Assembly: GCA_946409145.1 (NCBI GenBank)
Contig: CAMJVA010000042.1
Location: 1-10,192 of the forward strand
Source of the DNA: an uncultured Enterococcus sp.
GTDB lineage: Bacteria > Bacillota > Bacilli > Lactobacillales > Enterococcaceae
DNA length: 10,192 nt
Direction: 5' to 3'
The notes beneath the pieces were generated by a model. That model was not told the DNA's origin. It saw only the letters and a program-made list of their open reading frames with translations, and did not search any database. The number at the start of each line of letters is the position of its first letter. The first letter of the stretch is position 1. Below, piece by piece: positions 1-6,822 of the stretch. Both the position numbers and the translations under genes were made by a program.

Positions 1-150
1 AAAGTCATCAGAAGTTATCGTCCAGATATTTCCATGGATTTTGCTAATCGCATTGGAACTAAAGCCGCTTATCAAGTAAAAGATGAAGACGAACTAGATG
101 AAATAGAAGACAGTATTGCAAAAATTCGTCTTGCAGAAAATTTACAATAA
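1..150 (+). CDS. 3' end of an unidentified protein-coding gene (partial)
   Basis: An open frame runs in frame 1 from the first base to a TAA at 148-150 and gives the last 49 residues of a protein that begins outside the window. The tail is soluble and charged: it starts KVIRSYRPDISMDF, contains an acidic stretch (KDEDELDEIED) and ends in AENLQ. The acidic part is probably helical. I do not recognise the family, and the fragment is too short to name. That it is a real gene end is supported by the rho-independent terminator starting 12 bases after the stop. In related Firmicutes the region upstream of rsmD often holds ylbF/ylbG, but this tail does not look like the YlbG C-terminus. Confidence 0.6.
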   Translation, partial: KVIRSYRPDISMDFANRIGTKAAYQVKDEDELDEIEDSIAKIRLAENLQ

Positions 151-162
151 AAAAATATCTAA

Positions 163-200
163 AAAAGCAGTCGTAACCCAAGTTACGGCTGCTTTTCTTC
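163..200. terminator. Bidirectional rho-independent terminator between the partial gene and the ArAE gene
   Basis: A 15-bp stem (163-177 pairing with 182-196, with one G-T wobble) closes a 4-base loop. On the plus strand it is followed by TTTTCTTC. On the minus strand it is followed by a T-rich tract (the complement of the A-run at 151-166). It can therefore end both the partial plus-strand gene and the convergent minus-strand gene, whose stop codon (183-185) lies inside the right arm. Confidence 0.85.
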
Positions 201-1136
201 ATAGTAATCGGCTTTTATTTTAATGAAAGATTCAAAAAGTTGAAGAAAATGAAAAAGCCGAGCGCGATTTTCAAATTCTTCACGGCTTTGGGGTAAGGGC
301 ATTTGTTCATAGGAAATATACACTTTTTGGATACTTTTTAAAATTTCTTTTCCATCGTTTTCAGTAGAGAGATTTTCAGCAGTATAAAAAAGTAGCTGAC
401 GAATTTTTTGGGAGTGGTTTTTATCAATGGTGATTTTTTCTAAAGAAGTAATCATATCTTTTAAAAAATTAGCTTGTAAACGTCGCATATGAAAGTAGTC
501 TAAATAATAATTATCTTGATTGAATAATTGATTTTCCATTTGAATTTTAGCTTCTTTTTGACTTTTTATAATAAAAGTAGAAATTTCCTGACATTTAGCA
601 AAAAGCTGAGTACTTTTTTCATTGGTTAAAAAATCAGCCATTTCTTGTAAAATATCTTTAAATAAAGTTTCAATAATCAATTGATTTTCTTTAATTTTTT
701 TCTCCTTATCAGGCATGTATAAATTCATTAAAAGAGCTAATCCCACACCAATAATCATGAGAAAAAATTCGTTTTTAATCATTTGCAAAGACAAACTTTT
801 TTCTACTAAGTAATGGGTCACTAAAACAGAACTTACAGAAATGCCTTCTTCTAATTTAAAGTAAGAAGAAATTGGAAGGAAAAATAATAAGTAAATTCCA
901 AAAGCAAAAGGAGTGAAGCCTAAAAGTGTAAAGGAAAGAAAAGCAATAACTGTGGCTAAAGTTAAAGATAAAAGACGAGAAAAACCTGTTTTTAAAGTGG
1001 AACGTTTCGTATTAGTCACACTTAAAAGGGCGATAATTCCAGCTGAGGGAGGATAGAGTAAGTTAGTGGCTTGGGCTAAAAAAATAGCCAAAGTGGCACT
1101 TAAAACTGTTTTGACCGTCCTTAAACCGAGTCTCAT
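183..1136 (-). CDS. Aromatic acid exporter (ArAE/DUF939) family membrane protein
   Basis: The 317-residue protein has a hydrophobic N-terminal half with about six predicted membrane segments (roughly residues 7-24, 30-41, 53-72, 77-92, 98-112 and 121-141). A charged, helical cytoplasmic half follows from about 143. The N-terminal pattern (MRLGLRTVKTVLSATLA, then PPSAGIIALLSV) and this two-part build match the Firmicute ArAE_1 plus ArAE_1 C-terminal domain proteins. The family is named after E. coli AaeB-type efflux, but the Firmicute members mostly have no known substrate, so export of an aromatic or other small acid is only a family-level guess. The ATG at 1136 is preceded by a perfect AGGAGGTG (1141-1148). 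The gene is transcribed alone, head-to-head with rsmD, and ends in the shared bidirectional terminator. Length and motifs look intact. Confidence 0.8.
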   Translation of the reverse strand: MRLGLRTVKTVLSATLAIFLAQATNLLYPPSAGIIALLSVTNTKRSTLKTGFSRLLSLTLATVIAFLSFTLLGFTPFAFGIYLLFFLPISSYFKLEEGISVSSVLVTHYLVEKSLSLQMIKNEFFLMIIGVGLALLMNLYMPDKEKKIKENQLIIETLFKDILQEMADFLTNEKSTQLFAKCQEISTFIIKSQKEAKIQMENQLFNQDNYYLDYFHMRRLQANFLKDMITSLEKITIDKNHSQKIRQLLFYTAENLSTENDGKEILKSIQKVYISYEQMPLPQSREEFENRARLFHFLQLFESFIKIKADYYEEKQP

Positions 1137-1168
1137 TGAACACCTCCTAAAGATTGTTTTTTTCTTTT

Positions 1169-1174
1169 ATCATA
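1169..1174 (-). promoter_or_regulatory. Candidate extended -10 promoter for the ArAE gene
   Basis: Read on the minus strand, TGC-TATGAT forms an extended -10 element about 30 bases upstream of the start codon. No good -35 hexamer sits 16-18 bases upstream (AAGATA at 17). It is weak evidence based only on consensus matching, in the correct place for a monocistronic gene. Confidence 0.4.
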
Positions 1175-1254
1175 GCATGAAGTGTTAAATATATCTTCGG
1201 AATTATTTTTCAGGAAAATTTTTACAAAATATTCAAATTTAGCAAGAGATTTTT

Positions 1255-1263
1255 TGCTATAAT
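1255..1263 (+). promoter_or_regulatory. Extended -10 promoter for the rsmD-coaD-ylbL operon
   Basis: TGCTATAAT is a perfect extended -10 box (TGn plus TATAAT at 1258-1263), 21 bases before the rsmD start codon. The -35 region is A/T-only with no TTGACA-like hexamer, as is common when a TGn element is present. Transcription should begin near 1270, giving a very short leader containing only the ribosome binding site AGGTGA (1275-1280). A short inverted repeat, AGCAA (1241-1245) and TTGCT (1254-1258), overlaps the box; its significance is unknown. Confidence 0.65.
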
Positions 1264-1284
1264 GAATAAAAAGTAGGTGAAAGT

Positions 1285-1836
1285 ATGCGCGTTGTTGCAG
1301 GAAAATTTAAAGGAAGACCTTTAAAAAGTTTACCAGGAAATAATACCCGTCCCACAACAGATAAAGTAAAAGGGGCGATTTTTAATATGATTGGCCCTTA
1401 TTTTTCTGGTGGAGTGGCTTTAGATCTTTATGGAGGTTCTGGTTCTTTAGGCATTGAAGCAGTGTCTCGTGGCTGTACACAAGCAGTGATTGCTGATATG
1501 AATCAAGGAGCTATAAAAATTATCAAAGAAAATGTTTCTTTAACCAAAGAAGGAGAGCATTTTTTAGTATGGAAAACGCGAGATAAACAAACTTTAAAAA
1601 AAGCAGCTGAAAATAATTTGCAATTTTCTTTAGTTTTCTTAGATCCTCCTTATGCAAAACAAAAAATTCAAGAAATCATTAGTTTGCTTTTAGAATTAGA
1701 TTTACTTTTACCTGGAGCTTGGGTTGTTTGTGAAACAGATAAAGGAGTCACCTTAGATGACATTCCCCAACTCACTTATTACAAAGAACAAACTTACGGT
1801 ATTAGTAAAGTTACTTTATATCAAAAAGGAGAATAG
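1285..1836 (+). CDS. rsmD: 16S rRNA (guanine-N2-)-methyltransferase RsmD (YlbH)
   Basis: RsmD transfers a methyl group from S-adenosylmethionine to N2 of G966 (E. coli numbering) in 16S rRNA of the small subunit. The 183-residue protein has the usual family length. It opens with MRVVAGKFKGRPL and the conserved RPTTDKVKGAIFN (22-34). The SAM-binding motif I is LDLYGGSGSLGIEA (46-59), with YGG where most homologues have FAG. The catalytic DPPY is at 120-123. The start is an ATG preceded by AGGTGA with a 4-base gap. It is the first gene of an operon with coaD (3 bases downstream) and the YlbL/SepM protease, the order found in Bacillus (ylbH-coaD-ylbL). Its own extended -10 promoter lies just upstream. 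Confidence 0.95.
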   Translation: MRVVAGKFKGRPLKSLPGNNTRPTTDKVKGAIFNMIGPYFSGGVALDLYGGSGSLGIEAVSRGCTQAVIADMNQGAIKIIKENVSLTKEGEHFLVWKTRDKQTLKKAAENNLQFSLVFLDPPYAKQKIQEIISLLLELDLLLPGAWVVCETDKGVTLDDIPQLTYYKEQTYGISKVTLYQKGE

Positions 1837-1839
1837 TCT

Positions 1840-2331
1840 GTGAAAAAAATTGCTTTATTTCCCGGAAGCTTCGATCCACTTACCTTGGGACATTTAGATT
1901 TAATTACTCGAGGAAGTGGGTTATTTGATGAAGTGATTGTGGGAATTTTTACCAATACCAATAAAAAAAGTTGGTTTACTCCAGAAGAAAAATTAACCTT
2001 AGTTAAAGAAAGTGTCCAGCACTTACCCAATGTGAAAGTTATTTTACAAGATCAAGAATTAACTGTGGACAGTGCTAAAAAACTCCATGCTCAGTTTATG
2101 CTTCGGGGGATAAGAAGTGTTAAAGACTTAGAATATGAACGAGACATTGCGAGTATGAATCAACATTTAGAAAAAGAAATTGAAACAGTTTTTCTTTTAA
2201 GCGATCCTAAATATTCGTTTATTTCTAGCTCTCTTTTGAAAGAAGTTTTTTTATTTCAAGGAAATATTGCCCCTTTTGTTCCTGAAGTAATTATGAAAGC
2301 TTTAGAGGAAAGAAGGGATAGATTTGTCTGA
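1840..2331 (+). CDS. coaD: Phosphopantetheine adenylyltransferase
   Basis: CoaD adenylates 4'-phosphopantetheine with ATP to give dephospho-CoA, the penultimate step of cytosolic coenzyme A synthesis. The 163-residue protein is full length for the family. It shows the nucleotidyltransferase signature GSFDPLTLGH (9-18, the T/HxGH ATP-binding motif at 15-18), RGIRSVKDLEYE (89-100, substrate and phosphate binding), and ISSSLLKE (128-135, the second nucleotidyltransferase motif). The start is GTG, three bases after the rsmD stop, with AAGGAG (1826-1831) inside the end of rsmD, so the two genes are probably translationally coupled. Its 3' end overlaps the next gene by 8 bases. Confidence 0.97.
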   Translation: MKKIALFPGSFDPLTLGHLDLITRGSGLFDEVIVGIFTNTNKKSWFTPEEKLTLVKESVQHLPNVKVILQDQELTVDSAKKLHAQFMLRGIRSVKDLEYERDIASMNQHLEKEIETVFLLSDPKYSFISSSLLKEVFLFQGNIAPFVPEVIMKALEERRDRFV

Positions 2332-3376
2332 AAAAAAGAAATTTCCTCTTAAATGGCTCTTAGCTTTTTTGGCAGCGTCAGTCATTATTTTAGGGACGCT
2401 TCTTCCCTTGCCTTTTTATTTGGAAGTGCCAGGAACGGCGGAAAAATTAACTCATGTGGTCACAGTTAATGGAAAAAGTGATGAAGAGAAAGGTGCCTTT
2501 ATGTTAACCACTGTAGGCATTAGACAAGCTACTGGGGTTCAAGTGTTAATGAGTCATTTTATGGATTTTACAGATCTTTATTCAAAAGAAGAACTTTTTG
2601 GTCAAAGTACCAGTGATGAATATAATGATATGCAAAAATATTACATGGATTCTTCCGAAAATAATGCCACAAAAGTAGCTTTAGATTTAGCGAATATTCC
2701 TTATGAAATGGTTTTTAAAGGGATTTATGTGTTAAATGTCCAAAAAACTAGTGACTTTTATGGGAAATTAAAAGTTGGAGATACGGTTACTTCAGTGGAC
2801 GGACAACATTTTCAAACCAGTGAAGAGTTTATGAATTATGTTAAAAGTAAAAAAGTAGGGGACAATCTTTCAGTTACTTATGAAAGAAACGGAGAAGAAA
2901 AAGAAACCTCTGGAAAATTAATTGAATTACCAACGGATCATAAAGCAGGAATTGGTATTCAATTAACTGACCGGACAGATCTAGAGACTTCTGAAAATAT
3001 TAAAATTGATGCAGGAGACATTGGGGGCCCCTCTGCTGGATTAATGTTTACTTTAGAGACATACAGTCTTTTAGCTAATAAAGACATTCGAAAAGGGCAT
3101 TTAATTGCTGGAACAGGAACCATGAGTTATGACGGAACAGTAGGAAGAATTGGCGGAATTGATAAAAAAATTGTCGCAGCTGATAAAGCAGGTGCGGAAA
3201 TTTTCTTTGCTCCAGATGATGACCTTTCAGAAGATCTTTTAAAAGCGAATCCTGGGCTTAAAAGTAATTATCAAGAAGCCTTAGCAGCAGCTAAAAAAAT
3301 CAACTCCAAAATGACCATTGTCCCTGTGAAAACTGTCCAAGATGCTCTAGATTATTTAGAAACTTTAGGAAAATAA
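2324..3376 (+). CDS. YlbL/SepM family PDZ-domain, Lon-like serine protease, membrane anchored
   Basis: The 350-residue protein has one N-terminal membrane anchor (about 10-32), an extracellular PDZ domain (about 125-195, with GKLKVGDTVTSVDG at 147-160) and a C-terminal Lon-type protease domain. The catalytic serine is S237 in GDIGGPSAG and the partner lysine is most likely K282 in GGIDKK, forming a Ser-Lys dyad outside the membrane. Relatives include B. subtilis YlbL and S. mutans SepM, which trims the competence-stimulating peptide; whether this one processes a peptide is not shown. The start is TTG, overlapping coaD by 8 bases, with AAGGGA (2313-2318) as ribosome binding site, so coupling to coaD is likely. 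It ends the operon and is followed directly by a strong terminator. Confidence 0.93.
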   Translation: MSEKKKFPLKWLLAFLAASVIILGTLLPLPFYLEVPGTAEKLTHVVTVNGKSDEEKGAFMLTTVGIRQATGVQVLMSHFMDFTDLYSKEELFGQSTSDEYNDMQKYYMDSSENNATKVALDLANIPYEMVFKGIYVLNVQKTSDFYGKLKVGDTVTSVDGQHFQTSEEFMNYVKSKKVGDNLSVTYERNGEEKETSGKLIELPTDHKAGIGIQLTDRTDLETSENIKIDAGDIGGPSAGLMFTLETYSLLANKDIRKGHLIAGTGTMSYDGTVGRIGGIDKKIVAADKAGAEIFFAPDDDLSEDLLKANPGLKSNYQEALAAAKKINSKMTIVPVKTVQDALDYLETLGK

Positions 3377-3380
3377 AATT

Positions 3381-3419
3381 AAAACCGTGAAGAAAGTAAT
3401 TTTTCTTCACGGTTTTTTT
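3381..3419 (+). terminator. Rho-independent terminator of the rsmD-coaD-ylbL operon
   Basis: A perfect 15-bp inverted repeat (3381-3395 and 3402-3416; core CCGTGAAGAAA / TTTCTTCACGG) closes a 6-base loop and runs into a seven-T tract. It starts five bases after the protease stop codon. Confidence 0.93.
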
Positions 3420-3440
3420 GCGTATTTTTAAATAAGGAGG
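3419..3440 (+). promoter_or_regulatory. Leader of the comE operon with strong ribosome binding site and a possible ComX-type box
   Basis: Only 29 bases separate the previous terminator from comEA. They contain AAGGAGG (3434-3440), 8 bases before the ATG. No SigA promoter is visible. TGCGTATT (3419-3426), right after the terminator T-run, agrees at five of eight positions with the TACGAATA box used by the competence sigma factor ComX in streptococci and lactococci. The ribosome binding site is certain; the competence box is a weak suggestion. Confidence 0.35.
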
Positions 3441-3448
3441 GGAGGCGT

Positions 3449-4075
3449 ATGGAGCTATTTCAAGAAAAAAAGAAAAAAATAGTGGGTATCATTCTTGGCA
3501 CAATAGTAAGTCTGGTCCTTTTAGGAATTTTTTTATTTTATTATTTACAAAAGACAACCTCTCCTTTTGAAACTTTTTCTTCAGAAACTTTTTCTTCAGA
3601 AACTTTTTTCAGCACTTCTGAAGTTACAAGTACTGCTTCTAGTGAAAAAAACATTTTTGTGGATGTGAAAGGAGCCGTCAAAAATCCTGGAGTCTACGAA
3701 GTCTCTTTTGGAGCAAGAGCCTTTGAAGTGATTCAAAAAGCAGGAGGGTTAGAAGAAAATGCTGATGAAAAACAAATTAATCAAGCAAAAATTCTAACAG
3801 ATCAACAAATGTTATACGTTCCTTTAGTAGGAGAAGAAATCATTTTTAAAGAAGAAACAGAAAAAGAATCCTCAGAAACAAGTTTAGTTAATATTAATAC
3901 GGCTGATCTAACAGAACTAATGACTTTACCAGGAATTGGTGAAAAAAAAGCGACAGCTATTATGGAGCACCGAGAAAACCAAGGGACATTTGCAAAAATT
4001 GAAGGGCTAATGGAAGTTACGGGAATTGGAGAAGTGACATTTACAAATTTAAAAGAGTTGATTACAATCAAATAA
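3449..4075 (+). CDS. comEA: Competence DNA receptor ComEA
   Basis: ComEA binds incoming double-stranded DNA at the cell surface and hands it to the ComEC channel. The 208-residue protein has a single N-terminal membrane anchor (about 11-33). A Ser/Thr/Glu/Phe-rich linker follows (about 36-67), with a pentapeptide repeat ETFSS encoded by a 15-bp tandem repeat. An SLBB domain comes next (about 69-130, IFVDVKGAVKNPGVY), then the helix-hairpin-helix DNA-binding domain (about 146-208, VNINTADLTELMTLPGIG and a second turn TGIG at 191-194). All parts are present, so the gene looks functional. It is the first gene of the comE operon, with a strong AAGGAGG. The comEB start lies 22 bases after its stop. 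Confidence 0.95.
   Translation: MELFQEKKKKIVGIILGTIVSLVLLGIFLFYYLQKTTSPFETFSSETFSSETFFSTSEVTSTASSEKNIFVDVKGAVKNPGVYEVSFGARAFEVIQKAGGLEENADEKQINQAKILTDQQMLYVPLVGEEIIFKEETEKESSETSLVNINTADLTELMTLPGIGEKKATAIMEHRENQGTFAKIEGLMEVTGIGEVTFTNLKELITIK
3569..3610 (+). repeat. In-frame 15-bp tandem repeat in the comEA linker
   Basis: GAAACTTTTTCTTCA occurs twice in direct tandem (3569-3583 and 3584-3598) and is followed by a partial third copy (3599-3610, GAAACTTTTTTC). It encodes ETFSS-ETFSS-ETF in the extracellular linker between the membrane anchor and the SLBB domain. As the unit is a multiple of three, gain or loss of copies would change linker length without breaking the frame. Confidence 0.9.
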
Positions 4076-4097
4076 AAGATAAAGGAGGGATTAGAAA

Positions 4098-4574
4098 ATG
4101 GAAAAAGAGGCAAGAATTCCTTGGAATCAATATTTTATGGCTCAAGCTCAACTTTTAGCTATGCGGTCAACTTGTGAACGGTTAAAAGTCGGTGCTACCA
4201 TTGTACGCGATAAAAGAGTCATTGCAGGAGGTTATAATGGGAGTGTATCAGGGGACGTTCATTGTATTGATGAAGGCTGTTATGTGGTAGATGAACATTG
4301 TGTCCGAACCATTCATGCAGAAATGAACGCTATTTTACAATGTGCTAAATTTGGTATTCCCACTCAAGGAGCCGCTGTTTATGTTACCCATTTTCCTTGT
4401 TTGCAATGTACTAAAATGCTCTTACAAGCAGGAATTAGTCAAATTTATTATTTAAAGGATTACCGTAACGATCCTTATGCGTTAGATCTTTTGAAACGCT
4501 TGAATATTCCTTATGAAAAAGTAGCCCTTGATCCAAAATATTTTACTGAATTTTTAACCCTTGCTGAAGAATAA
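4098..4574 (+). CDS. comEB: ComE operon protein 2 (dCMP deaminase family)
   Basis: The 158-residue protein belongs to the zinc-dependent deoxycytidylate deaminases, which convert dCMP to dUMP in the cytosol for thymidylate synthesis. The N-terminal family block, TCERLKVGATIVRDKR, is at 25-40. The catalytic zinc site is H73-A-E75 (HAEMNAI), with cysteines 101 and 104 in PCLQC; E75 is the expected proton shuttle. Further conserved C57 and H56 (VHC) may form the structural zinc site. The gene sits between comEA and comEC as in other Firmicutes, where it is co-transcribed but not needed for DNA uptake in B. subtilis. A link to reuse of imported nucleotides is plausible but unproven. The start is ATG after AAAGGAGGG (4081-4089). 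Confidence 0.95.
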   Translation: MEKEARIPWNQYFMAQAQLLAMRSTCERLKVGATIVRDKRVIAGGYNGSVSGDVHCIDEGCYVVDEHCVRTIHAEMNAILQCAKFGIPTQGAAVYVTHFPCLQCTKMLLQAGISQIYYLKDYRNDPYALDLLKRLNIPYEKVALDPKYFTEFLTLAEE

Positions 4575-4578
4575 TAAG

Positions 4579-6798
4579 ATGCACCTTGGTTTAAAAAAGC
4601 TGTCCAGTTGGTATATTTTACCTGTCTTATCCTTTGTTTTAAGTTTTTTAGTGGTGGCTTTTCACTTATACTTTTTACTGCTTATTTTTATTTGGTTAGG
4701 TTTGAAATTATTTTCTTTAAAAAATAAAGTCTTAAAAAGTGGGGCCGTGCTAGGTGTCTTTTTAGGTATTTTTTTGGGATTATTTTTCTTGCAACAAGAG
4801 AAACGAAGAGAAAATTTATTGCCAATAGAAAATGCATCCGTGTACCTTACAACATTTCCTGGAGACTATAAATTAAAAGAAGGCTATCTTTCTGGAGTGG
4901 GGACTGTTTATTGGAAAAATAAAAAACAAAAGGTAAAATTTTCTTACCAAGGGAAAAATATTCCTGTAAATGAAAACAACATTTTATTTTTAGAAGGGGA
5001 AGGCGCGTTTAGTGTACCTGAAGGAGAAGAAAATGATGCAGGCTTTTCTGAAAAGCACTATTTAAAAGAGCAAAAAATTTATCGGAAAATAAAATTGTCA
5101 CGTCTCACTTTCAAAGAAAAGTCGGTATTTACTTTAGGGAAAGTGAGGCTTTTTTTAGCAAGTTTTTTTCAAAAACATTTGCCCGAAAACCTGGCTAGTT
5201 TTTATCAAGGCACTTTTTTAGGACAAAAAGACGATTATTTTTATGAGCAGAAATATCTTTATTCTAATTCTGGCTTGTGGACGTTATTTTCTTTTTCTGG
5301 GTTGCAATTTTTCTTTTTATTAGAAGGAGTCAATTATTTGTGGCTCCGTTTAGGAGGAACTCAAGAAAGAAGTCGGTTCTTTTCCTTAATTGTCGGCTTA
5401 CTTTTACTCTTTATCCTAGGTTTTAAAAGCAATTTATTTCGGGGGCTCTTATTTTCCAGCTTAAATATTTTACCCAAAAAATATTTTTCTAAGCTTGATC
5501 GTTTCAGCCTCACTTTGTTTTTTACTCAATTATTTTTTCCTTACCAACTTTTAGGTTTCGGAGGACAAATGAGTTTTTTAGTAAGCTTTTTTTGGGTATG
5601 TCCAATAAGTGAAAAAAGATGCCTCAATAAATTTCTTTTGCCTATTTTAGTCATGCCGCTTTTTTGGTGGCATTTTTTTCAGTGGTCTCTTTTTACTGGA
5701 CTTTCTTTTTTATTTTTGCGAAAAATAATGACTAAAATTTTAAGTGCCAGTGTTTTCTTATTACCATTTTTGGTCTTGTTTTCTCCAGTAAAAAAGGTAA
5801 TCAGCTATTTTTACGATCTTTTTTTAACAGTAGTAAATCAAAGCCATCATTTTTTATGGATTACAGGGCGTCCGGCTAAAATTTTTATTTTAGGCTACTT
5901 TCTTTGTGTCTTTTTGCTCATTTATTTCTATGAAACTAGGAATAAAAAAAGTTACTTAATTTTTTTAATAGTGCCCATTTTATTCACAGGTTTTTCTAAA
6001 AGATTTTCTCCTGTTTTAGAAGTGACTTTTGTTAATGTGCGCCAAGGGGACAGTATCTTATTAAAAAGTCCCTTCCAAAAAGAAGTGTATTTAATTGATA
6101 CAGGAGGAAAATTGCCTTTTTCTTCAGGGCCTAGTGTTTCTGAACAAACCTTAATTCCCTATTTAAAAAGTCGGGGAATTTCTAAAATTCACAAATTTTT
6201 TGCCACTCATGGAGATTATGATCACATAGGAGATCTACTACTAGTTCAAAGAGAAATTCCCATTGAAAAAATTTATTACCAAAAAGGAGCATTAGAAAAT
6301 GAACTTTTAAAGACTACTTTAGAAAAATTTTCAAAGGAAAAAATGATTTTAAAGCAAAATGAAAAATTTCCCTTTGGAAAAGGAAGCCTAGAATTTTTAG
6401 GACCAGAAAAAGGCCAGGGGGAAAACGATGATTCTTTAATTTTAAATCTTCAAGTGCATCAGCTTAGTTTTTTATTCACTGGAGATGGGGAAAAAGTGAG
6501 TGAACAATTTTTCTTAAAAAATTATCCTAAAGTGCAAATAGATGTGCTAAAAGTGGCTCACCATGGGAGTAATACTTCAAGCTCTCTAGAATTTTTACAA
6601 CAAATAAAGCCCAAAATTGCGGTGATTTCTTGTGGGAAAAACAATCAATTTAATCATCCTACTCCTGAAGTATTAGATAATTTACAGAAAGTAAATGCTA
6701 AAACTTTGCGAACAGATGAAAGAGGCACTATTCGTTTTGTGTATTATCCTTTTAAAAAGTGGCAACTAGAAACTCTAGTCAGTCCACTAAAAAAATGA
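4579..6798 (+). CDS. comEC: DNA internalization channel ComEC/Rec2
   Basis: ComEC is the membrane channel that brings single-stranded transforming DNA into the cytoplasm. From the ATG at 4579 the protein has 739 residues, a normal length. It has two or three N-terminal membrane segments (about 8-70), an OB-fold-like soluble part (about 80-180, with NDAGFSEKHYL), the multi-spanning Competence domain (about 190-470), and a metallo-beta-lactamase-like domain (about 480-725). The last contains FVNVRQGDS, the metal motif HGDYDH (H544-H549), LFTGDGE, VAHHGS (H661, H662) and SCGKNNQFNHP. The channel motif, usually HLxxxSGLHV, reads TLFSFSGLQF (235-244). The ATG four bases after the comEB stop was chosen; an in-frame TTG at 4561 has no ribosome binding site. 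Expression probably relies on coupling to comEB, since only a weak GAAGAA precedes it. The metal-site residues are complete. Confidence 0.93.
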   Translation: MHLGLKKLSSWYILPVLSFVLSFLVVAFHLYFLLLIFIWLGLKLFSLKNKVLKSGAVLGVFLGIFLGLFFLQQEKRRENLLPIENASVYLTTFPGDYKLKEGYLSGVGTVYWKNKKQKVKFSYQGKNIPVNENNILFLEGEGAFSVPEGEENDAGFSEKHYLKEQKIYRKIKLSRLTFKEKSVFTLGKVRLFLASFFQKHLPENLASFYQGTFLGQKDDYFYEQKYLYSNSGLWTLFSFSGLQFFFLLEGVNYLWLRLGGTQERSRFFSLIVGLLLLFILGFKSNLFRGLLFSSLNILPKKYFSKLDRFSLTLFFTQLFFPYQLLGFGGQMSFLVSFFWVCPISEKRCLNKFLLPILVMPLFWWHFFQWSLFTGLSFLFLRKIMTKILSASVFLLPFLVLFSPVKKVISYFYDLFLTVVNQSHHFLWITGRPAKIFILGYFLCVFLLIYFYETRNKKSYLIFLIVPILFTGFSKRFSPVLEVTFVNVRQGDSILLKSPFQKEVYLIDTGGKLPFSSGPSVSEQTLIPYLKSRGISKIHKFFATHGDYDHIGDLLLVQREIPIEKIYYQKGALENELLKTTLEKFSKEKMILKQNEKFPFGKGSLEFLGPEKGQGENDDSLILNLQVHQLSFLFTGDGEKVSEQFFLKNYPKVQIDVLKVAHHGSNTSSSLEFLQQIKPKIAVISCGKNNQFNHPTPEVLDNLQKVNAKTLRTDERGTIRFVYYPFKKWQLETLVSPLKK

Positions 6799-6822
6799 TA
6801 GGATAAAAACGAGGTGAGGTCT

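Noticed and set aside
1821..2030. Minus-strand open frame of 69 codons opposite coaD
   Set aside because: It is fully antisense to the well-supported coaD and has no ribosome binding site or recognisable product.
3802..4113. Minus-strand open frame of 103 codons opposite comEA and the comEB start
   Set aside because: It is antisense to the helix-hairpin-helix region of comEA; composition is that of a shadow frame.
4561..4578. TTG at 4561 as comEC start
   Set aside because: There is no ribosome binding site before it; the ATG at 4579, just after the comEB stop, fits better.
6814..6822. GTG at 6814 as holA start
   Set aside because: It lies inside the AGGTGAGG that serves as ribosome binding site for the GTG at 6823.
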